From Coriobacteriaceae bacterium (GTDB taxonomy: Bacteria; Actinomycetota; Coriobacteriia; Coriobacteriales; Coriobacteriaceae), in contig SUUG01000018.1 in NCBI GenBank assembly GCA_015062655.1, positions 1 to 64,000 on the forward strand: a DNA stretch of 64,000 nucleotides. The letters are read 5' to 3'. Under the pieces are notes generated by a model. The model was not told the DNA's origin, ran no database searches, and saw only the letters and a program-made list of their open reading frames with translations. Each line of letters opens with the position of its first letter. Position 1 is the first letter of the stretch. The position numbers were made by a program, and so were the translations under genes. Positions 48,480 to 56,792 of this stretch are shown here, piece by piece.

Positions 48480-49559
48480 GTGGCCTTCGACCCCATCCAG
48501 GAGGACTGCCTGCGCCTCATCCTCGAGAACATGCGACGCGACCGGGTCTTTCCGCTCGAGAACCCCTTCTACATCGCGCGCGGCATGGCGGCCTTCCAGG
48601 AGGACCCCGCCCGCCTCATCCACACCGACCGCGACCGCTCCTTCCACCTCACGGCCCGCGCGGCCGAGGCCGTCGACTACCGTGCCCCCTTCATGGCCAG
48701 CGAGGACGAGGCGATCCAGCAGGAGGACGCCGCCCGCGACCACCTCGCGGAGGCCGTGGCGCTCGATCCCGGCAACTGGGACGCCCGGCGCATGCTCGCC
48801 GAGCTCGAATCCGAGTCGAACGACGCCTTCCTCGCCTTTCTCATCGAGCACCGCCCCGAGGTGGAGGCCGCGGCGCGCGAGGTCGTCGAGGGCGCTGACG
48901 ACCCGTACAGCCGCGAGCTCGCCCGCGACCTCGGCCTGCGCCCGCACCTGCGCTGGCTCGCCGCCCTGGCCTCGCGCTCCCTCATCTCCGGCCGGTACAG
49001 CCAGGCGCTGCGCGTCGCCGAGGAGAGCCTCGATGCCGCGCCGACCGATCCGGCGGGCGTCAGGCACACGGCCGTGCTCGCCCTCGCCAAGCTCGAGCGC
49101 TCCGGCGACGAGCTGCGGCGCTTCCGCCGACGCCACGCCCTCGCCTACCGCACGGGCCGTCCCCCGCGCCGGCACCACCTGTCAGACCGCCAGCTCGACC
49201 CCTGGACCCTCATCGCCCAGATGAGCATCGCCTGGCGCTCGTTCGACGTCGCCGCAGCCAACCGCTCCCTCTCATCGTTGCTCAAGATGGGTCCGCATGC
49301 TGCCGAGGCCCTCTACCATCAGGCCGAGTTCCCCGAGGGCATCTTCTCGCGCGTGCATGTCGAGCCAGGCAGCGAGGATGAGCTCATCCTCGCCCTCTCC
49401 GAGGCCACACCGCTCTTCCAGGAGGGCCTCGGCGCGCCCGAATCAGCGGCCTTCTCGGCCTGGGTCGCCGAGAACGACCAGGTCAGATCAGCACTGAGCG
49501 CCGATGCCGCCACGGCCCGCGAGATGCAGGGCGCGGCGCGCCCCGAGGGCGGCAACTGA
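48480..49559 (+). CDS. TPR-like helical repeat protein
   Basis: A 359-residue soluble protein built of helical pairs with TPR spacing (AEAVALDPGNWDARRMLAELE, SGRYSQALRVAEESLDAAPTDP). No signal or membrane span. The GTG at 48480 is preferred because AAAGGAGG precedes it. It ends 1 nt before the next gene, which has similar composition and repeat style, so the two are cotranscribed and possibly paralogous. Probably a protein-interaction scaffold; no function is known. Confidence 0.75.
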   Translation: MAFDPIQEDCLRLILENMRRDRVFPLENPFYIARGMAAFQEDPARLIHTDRDRSFHLTARAAEAVDYRAPFMASEDEAIQQEDAARDHLAEAVALDPGNWDARRMLAELESESNDAFLAFLIEHRPEVEAAAREVVEGADDPYSRELARDLGLRPHLRWLAALASRSLISGRYSQALRVAEESLDAAPTDPAGVRHTAVLALAKLERSGDELRRFRRRHALAYRTGRPPRRHHLSDRQLDPWTLIAQMSIAWRSFDVAAANRSLSSLLKMGPHAAEALYHQAEFPEGIFSRVHVEPGSEDELILALSEATPLFQEGLGAPESAAFSAWVAENDQVRSALSADAATAREMQGAARPEGGN

Positions 49560-49560
49560 C

Positions 49561-50616
49561 ATGGAGCCCTCCGCGTACATCCCGCGCTATCTCGAACGCT
49601 CCTACCTGCGCGCCCACCCCGATCTCACACCGGCGGCCCGCACGCTCGTCCACGAGGAGATCGCCGCCGACCCCGAGCGCTTCGCCACCGACGACCACGC
49701 ACGGGTCCTCCTCTCCTACCAGCGCGTCCACAGCGATCTGCTCCTCGAGCTCTCGCGCATGGAGGAGCTGCCCGACGGCGAGTTCGAGCAGCGGCGCAAC
49801 GCCCTGTTCGACCGGGCGCGCGAGGAGCTCCATCGCATCGGGGAGGCCGACCGCCTCTGCGTCGACGCGCGCCTGACCGACATCATGCTCGCCGACGTCC
49901 CCCTCGACGCGCTCATCAACGACCTGCTCGTCCTCGAGCGCCAGGTGGCCGACTACCTCGCCGCCGGCGTGGAGGGCTTCTCAGCCGACGCCCCGCATTT
50001 CTGGAACGAGGAGGTGCTCGAGCGCGACGGCGAGACGGCGGCCGAGCGCACCGCCGCCTCGCCCGAGGTGATCGGATGGCTGCACACCCTTGAGGCGATC
50101 GGCGAGCTCTGCCTCGCGAGCGCGCGCTACCAGGCCGCCGCCGTCTACGCGCGGCGCGTCATGCGGGCCGAGGGCTACACGAGCAACGCCCGCGGGACCC
50201 TCCTGCTGGCCCTCGCCCGCCTCGAGCTTGAGGACGAGTTCTTCGAGGCCGCCTCCGACGGCGATGGCGCAGCCGCGCAGGGCGACCCCTGGGGCCCGGT
50301 CGAGGACTCCCCCTGGTACCTGCTCGGACGCACGGTCCTGCTCTACAAGGCCGGCCGCGACCGCGCGGCGCGACGCGCCCTGAAGGAGTTCGCCCGCCGC
50401 TGCGAGGGCGGCGCCTTCTTCCTGCTGAACCCCACCTACCTCACGCCCTACCTGCCCGTGCGCCCGCCGGCGGCCCATGCGTGGGAGCGCTCCCACCAGG
50501 CCGTCTGGGAGGCCGACGGCATCCTCGCCGACTGCCCGGATTTCGGCACCTGGGCGGCCGGTGTGCCCGGCGTCGAGGACGCGTCGGAGGAGTTCGCGCG
50601 GCGGCAGGGGTTCTAG
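49561..50616 (+). CDS. TPR-like helical repeat protein
   Basis: A 351-residue soluble protein. LHTLEAIGELCLASARYQAAAVYARRVMRAEGYTSNARGTLLLALARLE and a later RTVLLYKAGRDRAARRALKEFARR form TPR-type helices. NPTYLTPYLPVRPP near the C-terminus is reminiscent of ST7-type TPR proteins. It is coupled to the upstream TPR gene. Confidence 0.72.
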   Translation: MEPSAYIPRYLERSYLRAHPDLTPAARTLVHEEIAADPERFATDDHARVLLSYQRVHSDLLLELSRMEELPDGEFEQRRNALFDRAREELHRIGEADRLCVDARLTDIMLADVPLDALINDLLVLERQVADYLAAGVEGFSADAPHFWNEEVLERDGETAAERTAASPEVIGWLHTLEAIGELCLASARYQAAAVYARRVMRAEGYTSNARGTLLLALARLELEDEFFEAASDGDGAAAQGDPWGPVEDSPWYLLGRTVLLYKAGRDRAARRALKEFARRCEGGAFFLLNPTYLTPYLPVRPPAAHAWERSHQAVWEADGILADCPDFGTWAAGVPGVEDASEEFARRQGF

Positions 50617-50916
50617 CGCGAAGGGGCGCGGCGGAGATTCTGGTCGCGTCGGGGCGGGCCGCGGGGTGCGACGGCCCCCATGGCTGGCGCCGCTGCAGAA
50701 CGAAGGCGGGCGGCAGGCCCGCGTCCCGCGCCGGCACAGGGCGACACCGCCGCTGACGAGCGGCGGGGCGGCGGGCGCACCGTGCGCCAGCGATCGACCC
50801 GCATCTCGCACGGCATCCCCCACCCGGTCCATCTCCCCGCCCCACCTGCGTGTTCATCCCGTCGCCCACCCCGCGTGGTAGAGTTGACGCGAAAGCAACT
50901 TCGAAAGGTCGACCCC
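50617..50916. other. Gene-free GC-rich interval
   Basis: Nothing supportable is seen. Frames run through on both strands but are Arg/Pro-rich artefacts of composition. A TTGACG near 50884 could be a -35 box for the isomerase gene, without a clear -10. Confidence 0.4.
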
Positions 50917-51369
50917 GTGTCTCGATTCTCGCTCCGCAACCAGGTCACCGTGCATTACACCGGCAGCTTCGACGACGGCTCCGTGTTCGACACCACCGAG
51001 GGCAGGGCTCCCCTCACCTATGTGGAAGGGGCCCATGAGGTGGTGCCCGGCTTCGAGGCCGCGGTGGCCGGCATGCAGCCCGGCGAGCGCCGGCGCGTGC
51101 ACCTCGAGCCGGCGGAAGCCTACGGGGAGCGGCGCGGCGAGCTCATCTACCACATGCCCACGATCGAGATCCCCAATTACGACGAGCTCGTGGTGGGCGA
51201 GATGATCTACCTCATGAACCACGAGGGCTACCAGCAGCTCGCGCGCGTGCTCAAGGTGGAGGACGACGGGGAGACCTTCTTCGACTTCAACCATCCCATG
51301 GCCGGCTGCGCCCTCAACTTCGAGCTCGAGCTCCTGAGCCGCGAGCCGGTTAGGGACGACGAGGCGTAG
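50917..51369 (+). CDS. FKBP-type peptidyl-prolyl isomerase, SlyD-like
   Basis: A 150-residue cytoplasmic folding factor. VTVHYTGSFDDGSVFDTTEG is the FKBP N-terminal signature. VVPGFEAAVAGMQPGERRRV precedes the IF (insert-in-flap) region, and NHPMAGCALNFELELL is the SlyD-type C-terminal motif NHPLAGxxLxFxV. The metal-binding His-rich tail of E. coli SlyD is absent. The start is GTG at 50917, with GAAAGG upstream. Confidence 0.92.
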   Translation: MSRFSLRNQVTVHYTGSFDDGSVFDTTEGRAPLTYVEGAHEVVPGFEAAVAGMQPGERRRVHLEPAEAYGERRGELIYHMPTIEIPNYDELVVGEMIYLMNHEGYQQLARVLKVEDDGETFFDFNHPMAGCALNFELELLSREPVRDDEA

Positions 51370-51429
51370 GACGCCGCAAGCGACCACGCGCTCGCCGGTT
51401 CGCAAGGCTTGTGGAGGAAGAAGGTTCCC

Positions 51430-52224
51430 ATGGTACAGCCGCAACGGGGCACGATCTGCCCCGGATGCCCGCATCGGGCCGCCTACGTGGTGGTGAAGGA
51501 GGCGATGGGCCGCGGGCGCGGGCGCGTCATCTGCGGCGACGCCGGCTGTCCGGCCGTGGGCCGGGTGCACCCGGCGGCGAGCGCCTGCCCGGGCGGCCAG
51601 GACGCGCTGCTTCCCCGCTACAACCAGGCGGTTCCCGTCGGCAGCCCGCAGGAGCCGGGAGCGGACCGCGTGGCGCATTTCGTTCTCGACGCCGACCTCA
51701 TGGCCGATGCGCAGGGATGCTTCTCCCGGATGCGGCTTGCCGGCGAGGGCGCCTCGGCGCTGCTCTGCGTGATGGCATCGAGCGCGCGGTTCCTCACGGC
51801 AGCCGTTGCGGACGAGCTCCTGGTCCGGATCCGCGCGCTCGGCTACGAGGAGGCGCTGGCCGTCGACCCCTTCGACACCCAGGACGCAACGGCGGCGGTG
51901 CGGGAGCTCCTTGAGGGCGGAGGCGTCCACGCCCTCGTGTTCTGCTCCCCCTGCGCCCAGCTCATGCGCCGCACCCCGCTCGCGCCCGCCGTCGTCGACC
52001 GCCTGTCGTGCGTTGGCTGCATGCGCTGCATCCAGATCACCGGCTGCCCCGGGCTCAGCTTCGCGCCGCCCGCCGCTGTGATCGATGTGGACGCCTGCTC
52101 CGGATGCGACCTGTGCGCCGACTACTGCCGCACGCACGTGATCTCCTCGCCGCGCACCGGGCAGCCGCCCGAGATGCGCCGCCGCGACCGCCTCGCCGCC
52201 GCCATAGATGCCGAGCGTTCGTAA
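51430..52224 (+). CDS. IorA-like miniature iron-sulfur protein
   Basis: A 264-residue protein that joins two pieces of the indolepyruvate ferredoxin oxidoreductase alpha chain. CPGCPHRAAYVVVKEA at residues 10-25 with a GDAGCP motif matches the IorA CPGCPHR region. CVGCMRCIQITGCPG (from about 194) and CSGCDLCADYC (from about 222) match its 4Fe-4S tail. The large thiamine-diphosphate domains are missing. The middle has a Cys-rich FCSPCAQ. An electron-transfer or regulatory role is inferred. The last codons (DAERS and stop) are supplied by a family C palindrome. Confidence 0.75.
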   Translation: MVQPQRGTICPGCPHRAAYVVVKEAMGRGRGRVICGDAGCPAVGRVHPAASACPGGQDALLPRYNQAVPVGSPQEPGADRVAHFVLDADLMADAQGCFSRMRLAGEGASALLCVMASSARFLTAAVADELLVRIRALGYEEALAVDPFDTQDATAAVRELLEGGGVHALVFCSPCAQLMRRTPLAPAVVDRLSCVGCMRCIQITGCPGLSFAPPAAVIDVDACSGCDLCADYCRTHVISSPRTGQPPEMRRRDRLAAAIDAERS

Positions 52225-52271
52225 CTCGGCATTTTCCGCCGCTATTTTGCCGCATTATGAACGCTCGGCAT
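52208..52271. repeat. Family C copy 4, between converging genes
   Basis: ATGCCGAGCGTTC at 52208-52220 and its complement at 52259-52271 with a 38-bp loop. The left arm encodes the end of the IorA-like protein and the right arm the end of the broken hydrolase. Confidence 0.92.
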
Positions 52272-52734
52272 CAAACGACCCCGGGAGGGCCGGGGCGGTG
52301 CCGGGGTCCTGGCCCCAGGGCGCCCCGGGCCCCAGCCGTCCGATGATGCCGATACGCTCAGGGTCGACTCCCTCAAGGAACGAGAGGAAGTCGACGGCCG
52401 CGGAGAAATCCTCGGTGTTGATATCGGGCGACGACACCCGGCGAGGCCGGCCGCCCGACTCGCCGGTGAACGACGGGTCGAAGGCGAGCGCGATGTAGCC
52501 GCGCTCGGCCCTCTCCTGCGCATGCAGGCCGCTCGACTGCTCCTTCACGGCGCCGAAGGGACCGGAAACAGCGAGCGCCGGCAGGCTGCCGGAAGCGTCC
52601 TTCGGACAATACAGATCGGCGGCGAGCGTGATGCCGAAGCGGTTGACGAAGGTGACTTTCTCGTGGTCCACCTGCGGACTCAGGCCGAAGGTCTTATCCC
52701 ATTCCTACGTGAGCGTGAGCTGCTCTTTCTCCAT
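52255..52734 (-). pseudogene. Truncated alpha/beta hydrolase with internal stop
   Basis: The reading frame starts at ATG 52734 (MEKEQLTLT), meets an amber TAG at 52705-52707, then continues in frame as EWDKTFGLSPQ and FVNRFGITLAADLYCPKDASG, typical of YcjY-like dienelactone-type hydrolases. It reaches ERIGIIG, just before the expected nucleophile elbow, and then diverges, ending in DAERS within the palindromic element. The catalytic Ser, Asp and His regions are therefore absent. Its promoter and MerR regulator remain. Confidence 0.85.
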
Positions 52735-52791
52735 GGTTTGATCCTTTCTCTCAGGGCCGAGCCCTCTTGCGTCCGGCTCGGTATGACCGCA

Positions 52792-52822
52792 GAATAGAAG
52801 TTCAAGTTAACTATAAGTCAAG
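52792..52822 (-). promoter_or_regulatory. MerR-type promoter with 19-bp spacer
   Basis: On the minus strand TTGACT (52817-52822) and TATTCT (52792-52797) are separated by 19 bp containing GTTAAC. Over-long spacers are the hallmark of promoters activated by MerR proteins. It drives the broken hydrolase and lies between it and the merR-like gene. Confidence 0.7.
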
Positions 52823-52839
52823 GACCGTGTGGAGAAATC

Positions 52840-53286
52840 ATGACGCACGGTGTGGGAGAGGTGGCACGTATGCTCGACGTGCCCGCGTCGACGCTGCGAT
52901 ATTACGAGAGCAAGGGGCTGCTGCCGGCGCTCAGCCGCTCCGCGGGCGGGCGGCGGCAGTTCAGCGACGCCGACGTGAAGGCGTGCCGGGTCATCGGTTG
53001 CCTCAAGGAGTCAGGGCTCTCCATCAAGCGCATCAAGGGCTTCATGGATATGGTCGTCGAGGGGGATCGCACGCTCGAAGGCCGACTCGAGCTCTTCCGA
53101 GATCGCCGCGATGCGCTGCGCGAGGAGATCGAGCAGCTCCAAGACACGCTCGCGATCCTCGAATTCAAGTGCTGGTATTACGAGACAGCCGTCGAGGCCG
53201 GCACGGAGGACGCGGTCCGCGGGATGAGGGTCGACCAGATTCCCCCGGCCCACCGCAAGGCGAAGGCCGCGCTCGGAGGGCGCTGA
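52840..53286 (+). CDS. MerR-family transcriptional regulator
   Basis: A 148-residue regulator. The N-terminal HTH is GEVARMLDVPASTLRYYESKGLLPALSRSAGGRRQFSDADV. A coiled-coil dimerisation helix (about 80-115) and a short C-terminal effector region follow. No metal-binding cysteine cluster is visible, so it resembles regulators of aldo-keto reductases and hydrolases. It is divergent from the hydrolase pseudogene with a shared promoter region. GGAG precedes the ATG. Confidence 0.92.
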   Translation: MTHGVGEVARMLDVPASTLRYYESKGLLPALSRSAGGRRQFSDADVKACRVIGCLKESGLSIKRIKGFMDMVVEGDRTLEGRLELFRDRRDALREEIEQLQDTLAILEFKCWYYETAVEAGTEDAVRGMRVDQIPPAHRKAKAALGGR

Positions 53287-53363
53287 GCCGCACAGGGTGC
53301 CCGTTGCACCTGTTTCATCCGCCCGCGCCGGCGCGAGCCATCTGCTATACTCTTTTCCGCTGT

Positions 53364-53440
53364 GTCCCCATCGTCTAGCGGCCAAGGACGTCGCCCTTTC
53401 AAGGCGAAGATCACGGGTTCGAATCCCGTTGGGGGCACCA
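53364..53440 (+). tRNA. tRNA-Glu (UUC)
   Basis: A plus-strand cloverleaf with acceptor GTCCCCA/TGGGGGC, anticodon loop CTTTCAA, T-loop TTCGAAT and encoded CCA. Confidence 0.95.
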
Positions 53441-53454
53441 CTTTTCGCGGCAGG

Positions 53455-53485
53455 CGGGCTCCGGGTTCTCCGGAGCCCGTTTTTT
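53455..53485 (+). terminator. Terminator of tRNA-Glu
   Basis: CGGGCTCCGG pairs with CCGGAGCCCG, followed by six T residues. Confidence 0.95.
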
Positions 53486-53594
53486 AACGACGCCCGCCCT
53501 CGCATCCAGGGAGTCTGTTGGCTCGGAGCTGGTTCAGGGCCGTGACAGCGATCGCATCCGCTCCCTTGGCGTTGACGATCGGCTTGCGGATTCG

Positions 53595-53708
53595 GTTGCA
53601 TTCTTTACGGCTTTGCACATCCGTTTGACGGCATCTGAAGTACCCGTAGCAAAAGGCCAGTTCAACGCGGTTGCCAAAATTGCTGCTATGTACCCCGGTG
53701 TACATAGC
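53595..53708. repeat. Family F element, half copy
   Basis: GTTGCATTCTTTACGGC at 53595-53611 continues as TTTGCAC and repeats the left arm of the 53787-53946 element in direct orientation. Downstream is a small palindrome, GCTATGTAC-CCCGGT-GTACATAGC (53685-53708). No matching right arm is found, so this is a truncated copy. Confidence 0.7.
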
Positions 53709-53786
53709 CGTCATGTTGTTTTGAGAATCCATACATAGTCGAACGAAAAACAACTGTCATCCTGAGTGCGACCTCACGTAGGACCA

Positions 53787-53946
53787 GTTGCGTTTCTTGC
53801 GGCTTTGCACCTTTTTCTCAAACAAAATCACGGCTGTGTACACCGGTGCGCAGAACCGAAAGAATTGCAACCGCAACAACCTGCGGGAACACCCCCGATA
53901 CTCAAGGTGCCCCGTGCAAGAGGTGCAAAGCCGTAAGAAATGCAAC
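53787..53946. repeat. Long inverted repeat, family F
   Basis: 26-bp arms at 53787-53812 and 53921-53946 (the right arm begins AGGTGCAAAGCCG) differ at two positions, both compatible with G-U pairing in one transcript orientation. The 108-bp interior holds a second palindrome around TACACCGGTG. The AT-richer composition differs from the surroundings. Confidence 0.9.
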
Positions 53947-54285
53947 TCCACGGATCGGCAGCGCCCTTCGCAGGCAGTCAGCCCCCGTCAGGGACCGCAA
54001 CACGGGGGCGGCGGAACCGAGACGCAGGTTCACCACGGACCCATGCCACGTCGCAGGCTCGCCGCAAGCCCACGCCACAGCGCGCCCGGCGCAATCGAGG
54101 CGCAGGCTTACCGCGGGCCGGAACCGCAGCGATGCAGCCGGGCGCCGCGGCCACTGCAGCCGCGCCGCAGACCCACCGCGGGTTCACAGCGGCGCGGCGG
54201 CGCTGCGGCGCACGCCCCCGCTCCCGCTACCCGGCATCGAACGTACGCAAACTCCATACAGCTACAGCGACACAGCGCCCGGCGC
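53947..54285. other. Gene-free interval 3' of glnN
   Basis: A GC-rich, Arg/Pro/Ala-coding artefact in several frames. No start with a ribosome binding site and no recognisable domain. Confidence 0.45.
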
Positions 54286-54319
54286 AAAAAGCCGCCCCGA
54301 CCGGGATGGTCGGGGCGGC
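54286..54319 (-). terminator. Terminator of glnN
   Basis: On the minus strand GCCGCCCCGACC pairs with GGTCGGGGCGGC, followed by five T residues, 62 nt after the stop. Confidence 0.92.
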
Positions 54320-54381
54320 CCCTCGAGCATGGCAGGCGCAGCCGCGCCGCAACCGCGCCGCGGCAGCACCGCCCTCCCGCG

Positions 54382-56472
54382 CTACACGTAGAACAGGATG
54401 TCGTCGTAGGTCGGGACCGGCCAGTAATCGGCCGCGACGATCTCCTCCATCGCATCCACGGTCGCGCGCAGCGTCGCCATCGCAGGCGCCACCTCGTGCG
54501 CGTAGCAGTTCGCCTGCTCCTGGTTGTCGGCAAGCGCCTCGGCCTTCCGATGCACCACGTCGAGCGCCTCGATCGCCTCGTTGATGTCGGTGATACCGCG
54601 GCAGAGCAGGTTCAGCGTGTTCTGCTCCCACTGCATCGCCTCCGCGGCGCCGGCGGCGCGGATCGTCTCCAGGCCCTTGGCGACCTTCGTGGCATACGCC
54701 GTGATCACGGGCCGGTACGTGCGGCGCGCCTCGCGCACCATGGTCGTGGCCTCGATGTTCATGAGCTTGTTGTACTTGTCGAGCTTGCTGTCGTAGCGGC
54801 AGACGACCTCGGAGCGGGTGAGCACGCCCATCTCCTCGAACAGCGCCACGCTCTTGTCTGATACAAGGCAGGGCAGCGCGTCGGCGGTCGTGCGGTTGTT
54901 CACGAGCCCGCGGCGCTCGGCCTCCTCGTGCCAGTTGTCCGAGTAGCCGTCGCCGGAGAACAGCACGCGGCGGTGCGCGATGAGCGTCTGCTTGCAGTAC
55001 TCGAGCGCCGCCTCGGGGAACGCCTCGGGCGCCACGCCCTCGAGAGCGTCGGCCATCGTCTTCAGCGACTTCGCCACCGCGGTGTCGAGGATCATGTTTG
55101 CATCCGACACGTTCGCCTCGGAGCCGACGGCGCGGAACTCGAACTTGTTGCCCGTGAACGCGAAGGGACTCGTGCGGTTGCGGTCGGTGTTGTCGCGCTC
55201 GAGCTTGGGCAGGGTGTTGGCGCCCAGGTCGAGCACGCCGTGCGTGGCGTGGACCGAGGCCTTGCCGTCCATGATGGTCTGGACCACCTCGGTGAGCTGG
55301 TCGCCGAGGAAGATGGAGATGATCGCCGGCGGAGCCTCGTTCGCGCCGAGGCGGTGGTCGTTGCCGCAGCTCGCGGCCGACATCCGCAGCAGGTCCTGGT
55401 ACTCGTCGACGGCCTCGATCACCGCGGTCAGAAACACCACGAACTGCAGGTTCTCAAGGGGCGTCTCGCCGGGGTCGAGCAGGTTCTCATCCTCGGTCCC
55501 GAGCGACCAGTTGTTGTGCTTGCCCGAGCCGTTGATGCCGTCGAAGGGCTTCTCGTGCAGCAGGCACACGAGGTTGTGTCGGGAGGCGATGAGCTTCATC
55601 TTCTCCATGACGAGCAGGTTGTTGTCGACGGCCTCGTTGACCTCGCTGTACACGGGTGCGAGCTCGTGCTGGCAGGGCGCCACCTCGTTGTGCTTGGTCT
55701 TGGAGGGGATCCCGAGCGCCCAAAGCTCGTTGTCGAGGTCCTTCATGTAGGCGGACACCGTGGGGCGGATCGCACCGAAGTAGTGCTCCTCGAGCTCCTG
55801 GCCCTTGCAGGGGGTTGCACCGAAGAGGGTGCGGCCGCAGATGACGAGGTCGCGGCGGCGGCGGTAGGCGTCCTTGGGGATGAGGAAGTACTCCTGCTCG
55901 TCGCCGACGGAGGGCACCACGCGCTTGGGGTGCTTGCCGAACAGCGCGAGCACGCGCTTGGCCTGGGCGTCCAGGGTCGTCATGGAGCGCAGCAGCGGCG
56001 TCTTCTTGTCGAGGGCCTCCCCGTTGTAGCTGCAAAACGCCGTGGGGATGCAGAGCACCTCGTCCTTCACGAAGGCAGGGCTCGTGGCGTCCCAGATGGT
56101 GTAGCCGCGGGCCTCGAAGGTGGCACGGAGCCCGCCGTTGGGGAAGCTCGAGGCATCGGGCTCGCCCTGGACGAGGGCCTTGCCCGAGAACTTGGTGATC
56201 GCGGTGCCATCCCCCACGGGCTCGAGGAAGCTGTCGTGCTTCTCGGAGGTGATACCCGACAGCGGCTGGAACCAGTGCGCGTAATGGGTCGCGCCGCGCA
56301 GCATCGCCCATTCCTTCATGGCGTGCGCCACCGCGTTCGCCACGTCGAGGTCGAGGGGCTGGCCCTCCTCGATGGTGGCGGCGAGCTTCTTGTACACGTC
56401 CTTCGGAAGCCACTTCCTCATGACGGAGTCCGAGAATACCTCGGTTCCGTAGCGCTCGGTCAGATCGGCCAT
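54382..56472 (-). CDS. glnN: Glutamine synthetase, type III
   Basis: A 696-residue GSIII, distinct from the about 470-residue GlnA type [43 protein letters not shown] and [13 protein letters not shown] contain metal and glutamate ligands. [20 protein letters not shown] binds ATP and phosphate. The N-terminal GSIII-specific domain starts [13 protein letters not shown]. It condenses ammonia and glutamate to glutamine. The ATG at 56472 follows AGAAGGGGG. A GTTAC-n6-GTTAC site upstream may link it to nitrogen control. Confidence 0.96.
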   Translation of the reverse strand: MADLTERYGTEVFSDSVMRKWLPKDVYKKLAATIEEGQPLDLDVANAVAHAMKEWAMLRGATHYAHWFQPLSGITSEKHDSFLEPVGDGTAITKFSGKALVQGEPDASSFPNGGLRATFEARGYTIWDATSPAFVKDEVLCIPTAFCSYNGEALDKKTPLLRSMTTLDAQAKRVLALFGKHPKRVVPSVGDEQEYFLIPKDAYRRRRDLVICGRTLFGATPCKGQELEEHYFGAIRPTVSAYMKDLDNELWALGIPSKTKHNEVAPCQHELAPVYSEVNEAVDNNLLVMEKMKLIASRHNLVCLLHEKPFDGINGSGKHNNWSLGTEDENLLDPGETPLENLQFVVFLTAVIEAVDEYQDLLRMSAASCGNDHRLGANEAPPAIISIFLGDQLTEVVQTIMDGKASVHATHGVLDLGANTLPKLERDNTDRNRTSPFAFTGNKFEFRAVGSEANVSDANMILDTAVAKSLKTMADALEGVAPEAFPEAALEYCKQTLIAHRRVLFSGDGYSDNWHEEAERRGLVNNRTTADALPCLVSDKSVALFEEMGVLTRSEVVCRYDSKLDKYNKLMNIEATTMVREARRTYRPVITAYATKVAKGLETIRAAGAAEAMQWEQNTLNLLCRGITDINEAIEALDVVHRKAEALADNQEQANCYAHEVAPAMATLRATVDAMEEIVAADYWPVPTYDDILFYV

Positions 56473-56555
56473 CGTGAGCCCCCTTCTCTGCGCGCGCCGG
56501 CACCTGGGCCGGTCACGCGGGGTCGTCGAACGAGTACGTAGCGTAGGGTCCACAT

Positions 56556-56571
56556 GTTACGGCATCGTTAC
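56556..56571. promoter_or_regulatory. GTTAC-n6-GTTAC box upstream of glnN
   Basis: Two GTTAC half sites spaced by six bases lie 84-99 bp upstream of glnN. On its strand this reads GTAAC-n6-GTAAC, which fits the GTnAC-n6 pattern of actinobacterial GlnR sites. A regulator gene is not in the window. Confidence 0.45.
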
Positions 56572-56722
56572 CGAACGCCGCCGCGGAGCACCCAACAGAG
56601 GGTACCGCAGGTCGCGACCGGCGGTGCGCCGGACACACGCGCGCCGCACAAATCCCACGCCGCCAGGTTGCGCACGTGTTACCAAGCCCCCTGCAGGGCG
56701 CGGACGCGACACCGGCCTGCCA

Positions 56723-56728
56723 TATAAT
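56723..56728 (+). promoter_or_regulatory. -10 box of the metF operon
   Basis: A perfect TATAAT at 56723-56728, 64 bp before the metF start codon. The -35 region is not well conserved. Confidence 0.6.
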
Positions 56729-56792
56729 CGGTCGCACCTTACTCGGATCGCGCGGCGGCCAGGTGCCCCGAGCCACAGCAAAGGAGGGCGCC

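Noticed and set aside
52208-52498. Small genes starting MPSVRN at family C elements (also at 48323 and on the opposite strand near 48400)
   Set aside because: The shared N-terminus is a translation of the palindrome itself. Downstream sequences are unrelated and lack ribosome binding sites.
53484-53951. Minus-strand frames over the family F elements
   Set aside because: They are composed of the repeat arms and have no credible start. The similarity between them is repeat-derived.
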